This document shows positions 27,541 through 37,466 of a stretch of 64,000 nt of DNA, in pieces. How positions within the stretch are numbered: the first letter of the stretch is position 1; each line of letters begins with the position of its first letter. The DNA is from Sporolactobacillus pectinivorans (GTDB taxonomy: Bacteria; Bacillota; Bacilli; Bacillales; Sporolactobacillaceae). Under the pieces are notes generated by a model. That model was not told the DNA's origin, made no database searches, and saw only the letters and a list, made by a program, of their open reading frames with translations. The position numbers were made by a program, and so were the translations under genes. The stretch covers positions 3,168,954-3,232,953 of the forward strand of contig NZ_NXGA01000001.1 of assembly GCF_002802965.1 (NCBI RefSeq), in the 5' to 3' direction.

Positions 27541-29898
27541 CTATTCTCCAACGTTATCTCTCGTTACCAAAACCTGTCTCGGTTTGCTTCCATTTGCCCC
27601 TGAAATGACATTGCGGTTTTCCAAATCCTCGACAAGCCGTGCCGCCCGGTTATATCCGATTCTGAAATGGCGCTGAATGCTGGAAACCGAGGCCTGGCCC
27701 TGTTCAATGACAAACGCCGAGGCAGCTTCCAGCAGATCGTCCTCCATCTCCCCTGTTTCTGTAGACAGATTTTTGCTGTCCTCAGCCGAAAATAAATAAT
27801 GATCGTTTGTGCGGTCTCCGAAAGCGCCTGTTACTCTGTTAATTTCCTCATCGGAAACAAAGCATCCCTGAATTCGTTTTAAGCCGCGCGCACCATTTTC
27901 CGCAAACAACATATCGCCCCTGCCAAGCAGCCTTTCAGCCCCTCCGCAATCCAGAATAGTCCGTGAGTCAGTCTGTGATGATACGCTGAACGCAATGCGT
28001 GTTGGGATATTGGATTTAATCAGGCCGGTGATCACATCCACTGAAGGACGCTGTGTTGCAAGCAGTAAATGGATGCCGGCAGCACGCGCCTTCTGAGCAA
28101 TACGGCAGACGGCCTCCTCCACGTCTTGAGGAGAAACCATCATTAAATCCGCGAGTTCATCAATGATAATCACAATATAAGGAAGGTGCTGGCCGCTGCC
28201 GGAAGCATCCTGATTTTTATTAAAGCTTTCAATATCGCGAACACGGCTTGCAGCAAACTTGTGATAGCGCTTTTCCATTTCCTCAACAGCCCACTTAAGC
28301 GCTAATGCAGCTTCCTTCGGTTCTGTAATCACCGGAGCAGCAAGGTGGGGGATGTTTTGATAAGGCGCCAGTTCAACTACCTTTGGATCAATGAGCAGGA
28401 AGCGTACATCGTCCGGCGAAGTTTTATAAATAAGGCTTAGGATCAGCGAGTGGATGCAGACACTTTTCCCGGATCCGGTCGCGCCGGCGATCAGTCCATG
28501 GGGCATTTTTGCCAGATCTGTAACGATCTGGTTCCCCGATACATCCTGGCCAAGCGCAGCGGTCAGCGGTGCCTTGCTTTCCAGAAAAGTTTTCGAACTG
28601 AGGATCTGCTTCAACAGAACCGGTTTGCACAATTCATTGGGGATTTCAATGCCTACAGCACTTTTTCCTGGAACAGGCGCGATGCGTATCTGCCTGACAG
28701 CCAAGCTCAGTTTGATATCCTCAGTCAGCCCGAGCACTTTATTTATTTTTACACCCGGATGAAGATGAATGTCGAAACGCGTGACACTCGGTCCCTGCAC
28801 ATATCCGATCAGATCTGCTTCCACATGAAAATTTGCAAGCGTTTCTCCCAATACTTTTTCTTTCTCAGCAATCCAGGATGAATTGTCCTCCGAAGTTTCA
28901 GGCAAATCGTCAAGGAGACTGAGGGGCAGCTGTAGTCCTTCCGAAGGTGTGCTGCCATAAGGCCGACCCGCTGAGGATCGATTTAAACGATTTACAGAAT
29001 GCTCCAGCGAATGGCTGCGTTGATGATCTGACTGAAACATCAGAACATTAATGGGCACCTTTGACTGCGTTCCGCTACGGTGCGGTGACCGGTTTAAGCG
29101 GCTTCTTACCGGTACAGGGTGGACGGTTTGACGATCTGCTTCAGAAACAGAGCGACGTTCCGGCAATACTTCTTTTCCAGAATGGCTGCCATACTGATTT
29201 CGATGGCTTTCGTCTGTATCCGGCAATGAAATGTGCCCTTGGATGGTTTGGTGGAGCTCGGACCGCTCTGTATCCGCGATACCGGAATATTGATTTCGAT
29301 CACCGGAACTGCGTTCTGTGCCGCTCGTTCCCCCGAGGCGCTGCAGTGACGGCTCGTCAATCACTTTTTGCTCAATCACCGGACCGTCTTTTCGTGAAGG
29401 AATAATCGACCGATTTTTTGTCAATTCTCCGTTTTTTACTTCACTGATCTGCTTTTTCTCCTGCCCCTCCTTCTGCGCATCAAGATAGTAATTTTCCGGA
29501 TGATTGGTCCGATAAAAATTTTCCGGTGGTTTTCGAAAGCCGAATACCGGGGAAGGCACCTTGCTCAGGCGGAACGGTGGTTTTTTAATGGATGCCTTTT
29601 TCAGTACCATTTCGTCATGATCATCATGAAAAACATTTTCATGGCCCTCTTCATCCCGCGGCTCCGAATCAGACTTTTTGCCGTTACCGGAGGAGGAAAT
29701 ATTAGTATTTTTCACATTTCCTTCAGGATACTGTGAAAACATTTTGACCTCGATTTGTCGATGGGCATCTGTAAAGCGGCCTACTGAAGGCGAACCTTGA
29801 TCTATTTCACCGTGCGTATGAAAAATGGCTTTTATTCCTTCCGGGTCTTCATCTTCATCTTCTTCTGCATCAAAAAGCCGGCGCCACCAATCCCACAT
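27541..29898 (-). CDS. sftA: DNA translocase SftA (soluble FtsK/SpoIIIE)
   Basis: SftA is a septum-associated DNA pump that clears chromosome ends before division. There is no N-terminal membrane domain. Instead an acidic start (DAEEDEDEDPEG) and about 300 residues of low-complexity, charged sequence precede the motor. The motor has Walker A GATGSGKSV near residue 475, a LLIDPK strand and Walker B IVIIIDELADLMM. The C-terminal winged-helix gamma domain (SVSSIQRHFRIGYNRAARLV) reads polarity sequences. At 785 residues it is shorter than the B. subtilis protein, mainly in the linker. Confidence 0.94.
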   Translation of the reverse strand: MWDWWRRLFDAEEDEDEDPEGIKAIFHTHGEIDQGSPSVGRFTDAHRQIEVKMFSQYPEGNVKNTNISSSGNGKKSDSEPRDEEGHENVFHDDHDEMVLKKASIKKPPFRLSKVPSPVFGFRKPPENFYRTNHPENYYLDAQKEGQEKKQISEVKNGELTKNRSIIPSRKDGPVIEQKVIDEPSLQRLGGTSGTERSSGDRNQYSGIADTERSELHQTIQGHISLPDTDESHRNQYGSHSGKEVLPERRSVSEADRQTVHPVPVRSRLNRSPHRSGTQSKVPINVLMFQSDHQRSHSLEHSVNRLNRSSAGRPYGSTPSEGLQLPLSLLDDLPETSEDNSSWIAEKEKVLGETLANFHVEADLIGYVQGPSVTRFDIHLHPGVKINKVLGLTEDIKLSLAVRQIRIAPVPGKSAVGIEIPNELCKPVLLKQILSSKTFLESKAPLTAALGQDVSGNQIVTDLAKMPHGLIAGATGSGKSVCIHSLILSLIYKTSPDDVRFLLIDPKVVELAPYQNIPHLAAPVITEPKEAALALKWAVEEMEKRYHKFAASRVRDIESFNKNQDASGSGQHLPYIVIIIDELADLMMVSPQDVEEAVCRIAQKARAAGIHLLLATQRPSVDVITGLIKSNIPTRIAFSVSSQTDSRTILDCGGAERLLGRGDMLFAENGARGLKRIQGCFVSDEEINRVTGAFGDRTNDHYLFSAEDSKNLSTETGEMEDDLLEAASAFVIEQGQASVSSIQRHFRIGYNRAARLVEDLENRNVISGANGSKPRQVLVTRDNVGE

Positions 29899-29933
29899 GC
29901 CGTAACCCCCTCTCCATCAACATTATTCAAAAT

Positions 29934-30563
29934 TCATCCCTGTATCTGTTCACTGTGAATCAAAGAAAAGAAATTATGCCCGACCGCTGTGCTTTCATTT
30001 AAGACGAGAATGCCCCGTTTTTGCGGCGCACCTGGCAGCGCCAGTTCCTTCGCCGAGCAGATCATGCCGTCCGAAGCGACGCCTCTCAGAACGGATGGCC
30101 GAATAATCATTCCATCCGGCATCAGAGCCCCGACCCGGGCAACGACCACTTTCTGTCCTTGATCAATATTTGGTGCGCCGCAGACGATTTGCAATGTGTC
30201 TGATCCCACATTCACACGGCAAACATGCATATGGTCGGAATCCGGATGTTTTTCCATTTTCTCAACAAACCCAGTAACAATCCGGGGTCTCTCGTCAGAT
30301 GGAAGTATGTCCTGAAATCCGGCACCGGCGATCTGCCTGTTCAGCAATTCGAGAAACGTATCATTCTGAGTGATCAGTCCATTTCTCTGATCCACAGGGA
30401 TAAACCGTGATGCCTTGAAAAAATTAAAGCCTAATGTATCTTTCGAAACCGGATCATAAATTCTGGATACATCTGCTTTTCTTTCGAAATTTTGTTTTCC
30501 ACCCTCTTTGATATAGGCAATTAATACATCGCCTATGCCATTCTTATTATAATAAAGAATCAT
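29934..30563 (-). CDS. ytpR: YtpR, DUF4479 and tRNA-binding domain protein
   Basis: The 209-residue protein has an N-terminal DUF4479 part (to about 90) and a C-terminal EMAP-II/PheT-like OB-fold, with GFVEKMEKHPDSDHMHVCRV, LQIVCGAPNIDQGQKV and LRGVASDGMICSAKEL. It is homologous to the N-terminus of PheT but stands alone. It probably binds tRNA or nucleic acid; the exact role is unknown. GGAGAAATAATAG precedes the ATG. Confidence 0.93.
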   Translation of the reverse strand: MILYYNKNGIGDVLIAYIKEGGKQNFERKADVSRIYDPVSKDTLGFNFFKASRFIPVDQRNGLITQNDTFLELLNRQIAGAGFQDILPSDERPRIVTGFVEKMEKHPDSDHMHVCRVNVGSDTLQIVCGAPNIDQGQKVVVARVGALMPDGMIIRPSVLRGVASDGMICSAKELALPGAPQKRGILVLNESTAVGHNFFSLIHSEQIQG

Positions 30564-30642
30564 CTATTATTTCTCCTTCCAATTTTCGTTTTGAATGAAT
30601 CATATAATGCTTACCTATATTAAAAACTGTTTGAAGCGGAAA

Positions 30643-31458
30643 TCAGTTTTCCGTCCTTCTGCCAGGTGCCGGGCGCCGATGTGCCATAATAAAAATCGGT
30701 TCGAGTGTCCCGTGTTCATAAAGAAAAGGCAGAATCGTAATCGGCACTCTCCCCTCCGAATAAAACTTCATGACCATTTGGGCAAGTATGTCATAGCCTT
30801 CGGGGTTGACAATATCACCAAAAATAAGCACATCCTGATGAGGGACAGCGACGGTCAGATCTCCTTTTGCACGCTCCTTCACACTGTCCAGAAGATGCCG
30901 GTTTAAAATTCTGCTCGCATCATAGCCGTCATTGTAATTAATAAAATAAAATGAATTATTTTTTACAACATCTTTTTTTGAAGATGAGGGAAGCTTCATT
31001 AAGTTGGTGTTTGCCAACGCAATAACCGACTGTACATCCATTCCTTCACGTTCAATAAACTTTTCGTCAAGAAGCCTATAGGTATTTTCAAGGTCAAGTG
31101 CATAAAGAATTTTTGTTTCCGCTGTATGCGTGCTGAAGATCAGATTTTTATTATCTTTTGTCCGAACCGGAAAAGAAGCGGAGCGGATGACGGGATAAAT
31201 CTTATTTTCATTGCCCTTGATGCGCACAGGCGCATCCATTGCCCGCAGGCCCTGGTCAACCGCGTGAATACACTCCAGAACCGCGCCCTGCCCTTTGTTT
31301 TGGTACTGTTCAAGAACATCGGTAAGCGTCACGGTGATGCCCATACCGCTGTTTTTATTTTCAACTCTAAGCTTCCCGGACCGACTGTCAAAACGAATAG
31401 TCCTGTTATCAGATTGCAGCTTCTTCGTTAATTCTTCTTTTAATTCATGAAGATCCAT
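30643..31458 (-). CDS. ytpQ: DUF1444 protein YtpQ
   Basis: This 271-residue protein belongs to the DUF1444 family, a cytoplasmic protein of unknown function conserved beside ytpR. The start MDLHELKEELTKKL at 31458 aligns with homologues and lies 10 nt behind AAAGGACAGG. Earlier in-frame starts up to 31506 have no ribosome site. The C-terminus PIFIMAHRRPAPGRRTEN ends in a basic tail. Confidence 0.88.
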   Translation of the reverse strand: MDLHELKEELTKKLQSDNRTIRFDSRSGKLRVENKNSGMGITVTLTDVLEQYQNKGQGAVLECIHAVDQGLRAMDAPVRIKGNENKIYPVIRSASFPVRTKDNKNLIFSTHTAETKILYALDLENTYRLLDEKFIEREGMDVQSVIALANTNLMKLPSSSKKDVVKNNSFYFINYNDGYDASRILNRHLLDSVKERAKGDLTVAVPHQDVLIFGDIVNPEGYDILAQMVMKFYSEGRVPITILPFLYEHGTLEPIFIMAHRRPAPGRRTEN

Positions 31459-31598
31459 CGATTGAAAGCCTGTCCTTTCCCTTTGACTCATCACTGCCAT
31501 CATCAAAGTATAAAACTATTTTATCATAGACCCGGCAATCCATGCAGATGACCGGGATTCTCCAATCGCAGAATCAGGCTTTCAGCAGCTGCAAATCC

Positions 31599-32129
31599 TC
31601 AGTTCTCCTTATTTTCATGTGCATAGACGCCATCAATCAGGCGGAGAATATACAGAAACATATCACTTCTCGTAACCATGCCGTCTGTCAAAATGCCGAT
31701 CGTGCCTCCGTGTTTACTCACGTTCTTCTGGTGCGCGTACTCGTCAGCAACGTCGCCAAGTTCACGTCCTGACAAGACCCCTTCAGCCAGAAACTTTGGA
31801 AGGACAATCCGCGCTCCCCCGGCGGTTATCACATGACCGGAGCGATCTGCTATTGCCCCCCAGTTGACGAGATACATTTCCCCGTCCAGCATACTGACGC
31901 CCCCCTCCAGCCCAACGCCGAAAATGATCGATCGATCTGCTTCAAGTGCGGCTTTAGCGCGGTTAATTGATCCCTGGCGCGTCTCGTGATCGGTCATTGG
32001 CATTGCGGAAACGCCTGACGGCACATCAAAACTCTTGATCTCCGCCGCTCTGCCGCTTCCCGTGACAAGACGCCTTACTGCATCAATTTTAGCCGGATTT
32101 TTTGTCCCCACCCCGATGATTACCACCAT
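31599..32129 (-). CDS. DUF84 inosine/xanthosine triphosphatase-like protein
   Basis: The product (176 residues) begins MVVIIGVGTKNPAKIDAVRR and carries FGVGLEGGVSMLDGEMYLVNWGA. These are the family features of the YjjX/DUF84 nucleotide phosphatases, which hydrolyse non-canonical ITP/XTP. The start is one of two tandem ATGs (32132 and 32129). The second is spaced better from AGAGG. It is divergent from the PepSY-like small gene at 32343. Confidence 0.87.
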   Translation of the reverse strand: MVVIIGVGTKNPAKIDAVRRLVTGSGRAAEIKSFDVPSGVSAMPMTDHETRQGSINRAKAALEADRSIIFGVGLEGGVSMLDGEMYLVNWGAIADRSGHVITAGGARIVLPKFLAEGVLSGRELGDVADEYAHQKNVSKHGGTIGILTDGMVTRSDMFLYILRLIDGVYAHENKEN

Positions 32130-32342
32130 CATTTTGCCTCTCAATCGAGACAAGATCATAACAGTTTGTTTCGATCTTGCCCAAAATTATTTTTTTCCAG
32201 CATCTATATAAATACCAACTAAGAAAAAGGTCTGTTTCCATCCTCCGTCCGCATGAATCATCGCCCAAAGTCCCTGACTTGGTTTCAGTGGATTTTCCGA
32301 ATATACTTAGAATAAAATAGAAGAAGACTGGGAGGAAAAGCC

Positions 32343-32669
32343 ATGAATCAAAAAATCGGGTCGATTATCCTCGCCGCAGCTGCGGCTGGTTTTGCGGCAG
32401 GAATTACCGCAGAAAAAATAAACATGAGAAACCGCAGACCGCTGAGTTCGGAAAAAGTGCTCAGTATGGTCAGAAAAGCAGCAAAGGAAAATCTTCCGAT
32501 TGACGGAGCCTGGATTTTTTTATCTCCACATAAGATCACAAGAAACGCCCTGACGACCGAAGCCTATCAGGGAGGATTCACGACCAAAGAAACTGATTCA
32601 GTAAAACATTACGACTTCATTGCCGATGCGCACACTGGAACGCTGATCGAGCTTAAAAGGCAGCAGTGA
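32343..32669 (+). CDS. ytzB: PepSY-like small exported/membrane protein (YtzB-like)
   Basis: This 108-residue protein has an N-terminal Ala/Gly-rich hydrophobic helix (IGSIILAAAAAGFAAGITA) followed by a compact domain with GAWIFLSPHKITRNALTTEA and YQGGFTTKE. It resembles the small PepSY-type YtzB proteins of Bacillus found near trmB. The function is unknown; PepSY domains are thought to inhibit proteases. GGGAGGAAAAGCC precedes the ATG. Confidence 0.72.
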   Translation: MNQKIGSIILAAAAAGFAAGITAEKINMRNRRPLSSEKVLSMVRKAAKENLPIDGAWIFLSPHKITRNALTTEAYQGGFTTKETDSVKHYDFIADAHTGTLIELKRQQ

Positions 32670-32719
32670 ACGACCATGCAACCGGTGCCGAATTAAAGTT
32701 TAAAGTTGCCGGGACTTGC

Positions 32720-33361
32720 TCAATCATTGCATACAGCTTCACAGCGGTAAATCCGCTGGCCTTTTTTCGAAAATTTTTCTTCATATTCAGTCATGATATT
32801 TTCTCTGTCATTTGCATGATGCAGGTCAAGGCTAATATTTCGCAGCAGAAAGCCATACTGCGAAAAGCTTTCCAGTGAATATTCGAAAAGGCCCTGATTA
32901 TCCGTCTTAAAGTGGATAGCCCCATGGCTTTTTAAGACATATTCATATTGTGCAAGAAAAGCCGAATAAGTCAGGCGTCGCTTCTCATGGCGGTTCTTGG
33001 GCCATGGATCGCAGAAATTCAAATAGATGTCATCCACTTCGTCCTCTGCAAAATATTCTGTCAGTCCGCGCGCATCGGCATTGATCAACCTGACATTTTT
33101 TAAATTCGCATCCAGACACTTTTGCAATGCCGATACGATGATACTTTCGTGCAATTCTATGCCAATGAAATTCGCATCCGGATCTTTTTCAGCCATGCCG
33201 ACAATAAACTGACCCTTGCCTGTGCCAATTTCAACACAGAGCCGCGCTTCACGGTGAAAAGCCTCGCCCCATTCACCATTGTAATATTTTGGCGACCGTA
33301 TCACTATATCCGTATAATGCTCAAGTTTTCCCCTTGCCCAGGGTTTATGGCGTACTCTCAT
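32720..33361 (-). CDS. trmB: tRNA (guanine-N7)-methyltransferase
   Basis: TrmB methylates G46 in the tRNA variable loop using SAM. The start MRVRHKPWARGKLEHY is characteristic. The SAM site CVEIGTGKGQFIVGMAEK is near residue 42. The catalytic region LNFCDPWPKNRHEKRRL is near residue 145. The 213 residues are the usual length. Confidence 0.97.
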   Translation of the reverse strand: MRVRHKPWARGKLEHYTDIVIRSPKYYNGEWGEAFHREARLCVEIGTGKGQFIVGMAEKDPDANFIGIELHESIIVSALQKCLDANLKNVRLINADARGLTEYFAEDEVDDIYLNFCDPWPKNRHEKRRLTYSAFLAQYEYVLKSHGAIHFKTDNQGLFEYSLESFSQYGFLLRNISLDLHHANDRENIMTEYEEKFSKKGQRIYRCEAVCND

Positions 33362-33534
33362 TTAACGTTCTCCTTTATGCATTGGTACAGTTTACATGTT
33401 CTGCTTCACCGTCTGACAATAAATGATTCAACAAACGATCCTGTAACACCTGTTTTTAGCATCATCCGCACTAAAAAAAGGCAGACTGCAACATGAACCT
33501 CCCCTCTCAGGCTGACAGGAAGGCTGGGGAATAA

Positions 33535-34338
33535 TCAGAGTGAACGAACCACCTGTGCCGCATAATCATTCAGCCAGAGAAGATCCTTTTCAAACAGGAT
33601 CATTTTTTTTGCCTCGGCATGTTCCTGGTGCCAGAACATAAACCTCAGCGTCATCGCAATCATGTGCCAGACAAGACGAAGCTGCAGCGATTCATCAAGT
33701 TCCCATCCATAAAGTGCCAGCCAATCTTTCCAGTTATCCTCTTCGACATACCAGTAAAGCAGCATGGCCAGATCCATTGCAGGATCGGCAATGACTGCCT
33801 GATCCCAGTCAACGAGATACAGACTGTCCTCATTCTGATTCAGCAGCCAATTGTTGTGATTGACATCTGAATGGCAGACAGCCTTTTTCTCAATATCTGC
33901 TCTTTCTGCCGTCTCCTGAAGAAAAAGCAGTGACGTGCGGAGTGCCTGTATGTTTCCCCGACCTTTCGCCTGGTTGACCAGACTTTCGGCAATCTGGCCT
34001 GTTGTAACAGGCAACTTACCCAGCTGTTTCATCATGAACAGGAGCGGATCCGATGTATGTATTTTTTTAAGCAGCTCGGCAACCTTGGCGGATTTCATTT
34101 CTTCAGGTTTCAGCACTCTGCCACTCATCCATTTCTGAGCGGTCAGAACATCGCCATTGCCCATCCGCCTGGTCCACAACAATTTTGGGACAATTCCTTC
34201 CGCCGAAAGGACAGCCAGAAAAGGCGATGAGTTTCGCTTAATAAATAGTTTATTTTCCCCGGATTTTGCCATATAGGCTTCACCGGTCATGCCGCCGGCG
34301 GATGATAGTTCCCATTCCTCGCTGTCAAAAAATCTCAT
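33535..34338 (-). CDS. ytmP: APH/choline-kinase-like phosphotransferase YtmP
   Basis: This is a 267-residue kinase-fold protein of the aminoglycoside/choline phosphotransferase superfamily. The catalytic loop reads AVCHSDVNHNNWLL near residue 186 and the metal-binding strand LYLVDWDQAVIADPAMDLAM near residue 205. YtmP is conserved next to trmB; its substrate is unknown and it need not give drug resistance. I chose the ATG at 34338 because GGTGG lies 8 nt upstream; a GTG at 34350 overlaps that site. Confidence 0.87.
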   Translation of the reverse strand: MRFFDSEEWELSSAGGMTGEAYMAKSGENKLFIKRNSSPFLAVLSAEGIVPKLLWTRRMGNGDVLTAQKWMSGRVLKPEEMKSAKVAELLKKIHTSDPLLFMMKQLGKLPVTTGQIAESLVNQAKGRGNIQALRTSLLFLQETAERADIEKKAVCHSDVNHNNWLLNQNEDSLYLVDWDQAVIADPAMDLAMLLYWYVEEDNWKDWLALYGWELDESLQLRLVWHMIAMTLRFMFWHQEHAEAKKMILFEKDLLWLNDYAAQVVRSL

Positions 34339-34542
34339 CAGACAGGCCACCTTTGCCCCTTAAATCTTGCCTTTGAAAAAGGCAGTCCCTCAACTGTGAT
34401 TAACTCAACTTTTTCATTATTTTCACGAACATGATAAAAAGACTATGAATAAAAATATACCACTTTCCATTTGATTCAACAATCATTTCGTCACTTATCC
34501 CATCGGCAGAAATCACCAAATGTTTCAACATTGAATTCAGGA

Positions 34543-35313
34543 TCATGTATTTTGAAAACGCGGTGAAGCGATCGTTTCAAAATGATTCAGCAATGCTTCC
34601 GCTGCCTCAATCTGTACCCTTTTCATCAGCAGTGAGTGCTGGGAAAGCATCTCGAACCATTCGCGTTCATTGCGAAAATCTACAAAACTTTCGCCGGCAT
34701 CTTCGTGCACGAATTCAATGTAGCTGTCCGGAGCATATGCCGTTGAAACAATCTTCATCCCAATTCCGCGATTTTTTAAGAATGCGTCGACCACAGCCCG
34801 TGTTCTGTTCAGAGAAATCAATGGATTGAGCACCTCCCGTTCACCACCCGACACGATCTCTTTCCATTTTCGCCCCGAAACTTCCTGGAAGACACTGCCG
34901 TTTTCACCGGACATCGGCTTGACACACCAAATCGTGTCGTTCGTAATGATTAAAGAATCCAGCTGCACAGCTGCCGACTGAGTAAGGAGAACAGGACGAT
35001 AGATCAGAAAGGCAATATCATTGACTTCCCCCAGCAGCCTTTTTATCCACTCCGCTCCTTCTATCTCTTCAGGGCATGAAGATCGCTGGTCAGACGTCCT
35101 CGTCGCCCAGTCCAGCTGTATCCTGTACAGCCAGGCCGTAAATTCCTTGCCTAATTTCACCTGATGATCCAGGTCTTGTAACGTGCTGCTTTCTGCCCTC
35201 TGCTTCCATTCATTTAGCCGCCGGTTCTTAAGCCAGATGAAACGATTCGCATAGCGGCGAAGATCCACTTCGTAACGCGATACACATTGCCGGAGTTTAA
35301 TCAATTGCGCCAT
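34543..35313 (-). CDS. ytlQ: NERD-like protein YtlQ
   Basis: The 256-residue product begins MAQLIKLRQCVSRYEVDLRR and matches the YtlQ family. Its central part (FLIYRPVLLTQSAAVQLDSLIITND) resembles the nuclease-related NERD fold. The function is unknown. The start is chosen among GTG 35322 and ATGs at 35316 and 35313 on the weak AAAGAAG site and the homologue N-terminus. The gene lies between ytmP and the LigT-like gene, as in Bacillus. Confidence 0.8.
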   Translation of the reverse strand: MAQLIKLRQCVSRYEVDLRRYANRFIWLKNRRLNEWKQRAESSTLQDLDHQVKLGKEFTAWLYRIQLDWATRTSDQRSSCPEEIEGAEWIKRLLGEVNDIAFLIYRPVLLTQSAAVQLDSLIITNDTIWCVKPMSGENGSVFQEVSGRKWKEIVSGGEREVLNPLISLNRTRAVVDAFLKNRGIGMKIVSTAYAPDSYIEFVHEDAGESFVDFRNEREWFEMLSQHSLLMKRVQIEAAEALLNHFETIASPRFQNT

Positions 35314-35398
35314 CATTTTCACTTCTTTCAGCTTCCGCTCTATTGTATATCAAAATAAGCGTGCAGCGATTCCCCATTGGAATCCGTTCTCTCGCTCA

Positions 35399-35950
35399 CT
35401 ATGAGTCACCGAATAAAAAAGTTCTGACAGGCCTGTAGCGCGGATTTTCCTGACGGACGGCGAAAAGACTGATTCGGTCAATTGTCCAGCCTATACCGTG
35501 ATTCCGGGACTCTTCCGTATCCGCAAAAGGTTCACCGGACAGCCATCCTTTTGCGAGTGTAATATGCGGATGATAGGGTCTTCTGTCCGCAGTAAAACCG
35601 CAGTCACCCAGCAACCCATTCAGTTCATTCTGAATTTTTCCTAATTCCGGGCAGGGCAAAAGCCCTGCAAAAACAACCCTTGGATGGTTTTGATCTCCGA
35701 ATCCTTCTACACCGGAGATGGAAATCTGAAATGGTTTGAGCGGCTTAGTCACCTGTTCGGCAATGCCGCAGACCGTAACCATTTTTTCCGGTGTCAAAGG
35801 ACCGAAAAAGAAGAGTGTGATGTGATAATCCCGGAGGTTTTTCGTCCATTTTCTATAAAAACTATGCCTGCCTATCCGCTCCGCTTCCTGTATTAAATAA
35901 TATCCGACTTCTTGCGGGACCGGAGCGGCCAAGAAATAATGATCCTTCAA
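35399..35950 (-). CDS. thpR: RNA 2',3'-cyclic phosphodiesterase (LigT/ThpR family, YtlP)
   Basis: This 183-residue 2H phosphoesterase opens cyclic phosphates on RNA ends. Both HxTx motifs are present: HITL at 43-46 (in DYHITLFFFG) and HITL at 129-132 (in YHPHITLAKGW). The fold length is normal. It is convergent with nothing and divergent from the cysteine-synthase-like gene. Confidence 0.93.
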   Translation of the reverse strand: MKDHYFLAAPVPQEVGYYLIQEAERIGRHSFYRKWTKNLRDYHITLFFFGPLTPEKMVTVCGIAEQVTKPLKPFQISISGVEGFGDQNHPRVVFAGLLPCPELGKIQNELNGLLGDCGFTADRRPYHPHITLAKGWLSGEPFADTEESRNHGIGWTIDRISLFAVRQENPRYRPVRTFLFGDS

Positions 35951-36194
35951 GACAACATCCCCTCTGCATTGATCATATTACCGTAAATCTCCCCATGCAA
36001 CTTTAAAATTGTTTCAGAGTGGCCGTTGCATAACTTGCTCCAATTAAGCAGAAATATTTGAAACATCTGCTGAATGATTCTGAATCCTGTATAATGGGGA
36101 TAAATAGCCTTTCACAGGCTTTGGCATTCAGCGGAAGATTATTCAATCACTGAATGAGACATGATAAATGTAACAACGAAAGTGAGTGACTGTA

Positions 36195-37127
36195 ATGATA
36201 AGGATTGCTGACTCGATCGATGAACTGGTCGGCGGAACGCCAATGGTCCGGCTGAACAGGCTCCCCGATCCGAACGGCGCCACAATTTATGCAAAGCTGG
36301 AATACTTCAATCCGACAAAGAGTGTCAAAGACCGTGCCGCGCTCAATATGATTCTCGCCGCTGAAAAAGAAGGCAAGCTGAAAAAAGGGGCAACGATTAT
36401 TGAGCCCACCTCCGGTAATATGGGGATCGGCCTGGCAATGAACGCTGTATCAAGAGGTTATCAGGCGATCATTGTTATGCCGGATACCATGACCATAGAG
36501 CGGATTAAACTCCTGGAAGCTTTTGGTGCCAAAGTTGTCCTCACTCCTGGAAGAGACAAAATGCCTGGTGCCATTCGAAAAGCGAAGGAGCTTGCAGAGA
36601 AACTTCCAAACAGCTTTATGCCAATGCAGTTTTCTAATCCCGCGAATCCGGAGGCCCATCGCAAAACTACGGGTCCAGAAATTATCCGTGACGTGACGTC
36701 ACTGGACAAGCCACTGAAAGCACTTGTCGGAGCAGCAGGAACTGGAGGCACAATCACAGGAGCAGGCAAAGCCCTGAAAGAAGTATTTCCGGACATGACC
36801 ATCCACATCTGTGAACCGGCGGCCTCCCCCACTCTGACAGGCGGAAAGCCCGGCCGTCATAAAATAGTTGGAACCAGCCCTGGCTTTATTCCAAATACAC
36901 TAGATCTTTCCCTGGTTGATGAAGTGCTTAAGGTCAGCGATGAGGACGCTTATGAAATTACCCGAAGACTGGCAAAGGATGAAGGAATTCTTTGTGGGCC
37001 TTCGTCCGGAGCTTCCGTCTATGTTGCCTTGCAGGTAGCAAAGCGGTTTAAACCTGATGATCTGATTGTATGCATGGTTAACGACACAGGTGAACGCTAT
37101 CTATCTGGTGACATCTTTCAACACTGA
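36195..37127 (+). CDS. ytkP: Cysteine synthase-like PLP enzyme (YtkP)
   Basis: This is a 310-residue fold-type II PLP enzyme of the CysK/CBS group. The PLP lysine is Lys45 in NPTKSVKDRAA. A phosphate-binding loop GAAGTGGTITG is near residue 176, and the cofactor-pyridine Ser lies in GPSSGAS. The substrate loop reads TSGNMG (72-77) rather than the usual TSGNTG. It is adjacent to ytlP as in Bacillus ytkP, whose true reaction is not settled. The ATG at 36195 is preferred to a GTG at 36186, which overlaps the only purine-rich site. Confidence 0.88.
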   Translation: MIRIADSIDELVGGTPMVRLNRLPDPNGATIYAKLEYFNPTKSVKDRAALNMILAAEKEGKLKKGATIIEPTSGNMGIGLAMNAVSRGYQAIIVMPDTMTIERIKLLEAFGAKVVLTPGRDKMPGAIRKAKELAEKLPNSFMPMQFSNPANPEAHRKTTGPEIIRDVTSLDKPLKALVGAAGTGGTITGAGKALKEVFPDMTIHICEPAASPTLTGGKPGRHKIVGTSPGFIPNTLDLSLVDEVLKVSDEDAYEITRRLAKDEGILCGPSSGASVYVALQVAKRFKPDDLIVCMVNDTGERYLSGDIFQH

Positions 37128-37240
37128 TCAATTCAAACACCCTTTGATTGTCTGAAGCTGTTTTCATGTACACTCTGAAAAACAGAAACAAGCTGGGGAA
37201 AAAGAATTCATTCGCTTAGCAAAAGAAAATGAAAAAAGGT

Positions 37241-37268
37241 TTGACTTTTGCGAATTAAGCGGTATATT
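37241..37268 (+). promoter_or_regulatory. Sigma-A promoter of ytzE
   Basis: TTGACT (37241-37246) and TATATT (37263-37268) are 16 nt apart. The leader to ytzE is nearly 200 nt long and shows no structure I recognise. Apart from this promoter, the 37128-37466 stretch holds nothing evident. Confidence 0.6.
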
Positions 37269-37466
37269 TAAATTATTTAATAGAATAGTTGTATTATTCT
37301 TCATGCATTAGGTTGAATTGTCCTGTTTGGGTGCCGTCAGAAAAGTCATGATCCTGTTCAATCATTCATAAAAGAGGAGAAAATGGGAATTTAACAAGAC
37401 ACATCTTTCGCATTCCGCAATTTTCAAACATCCTCTTTAATGATAAAAAATCTGGGGAGTGGTGAT

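Noticed and set aside
29000..29405. Plus-strand open frames within the sftA linker
   Set aside because: They are mirror frames of the low-complexity linker of sftA, which is itself clearly coding.
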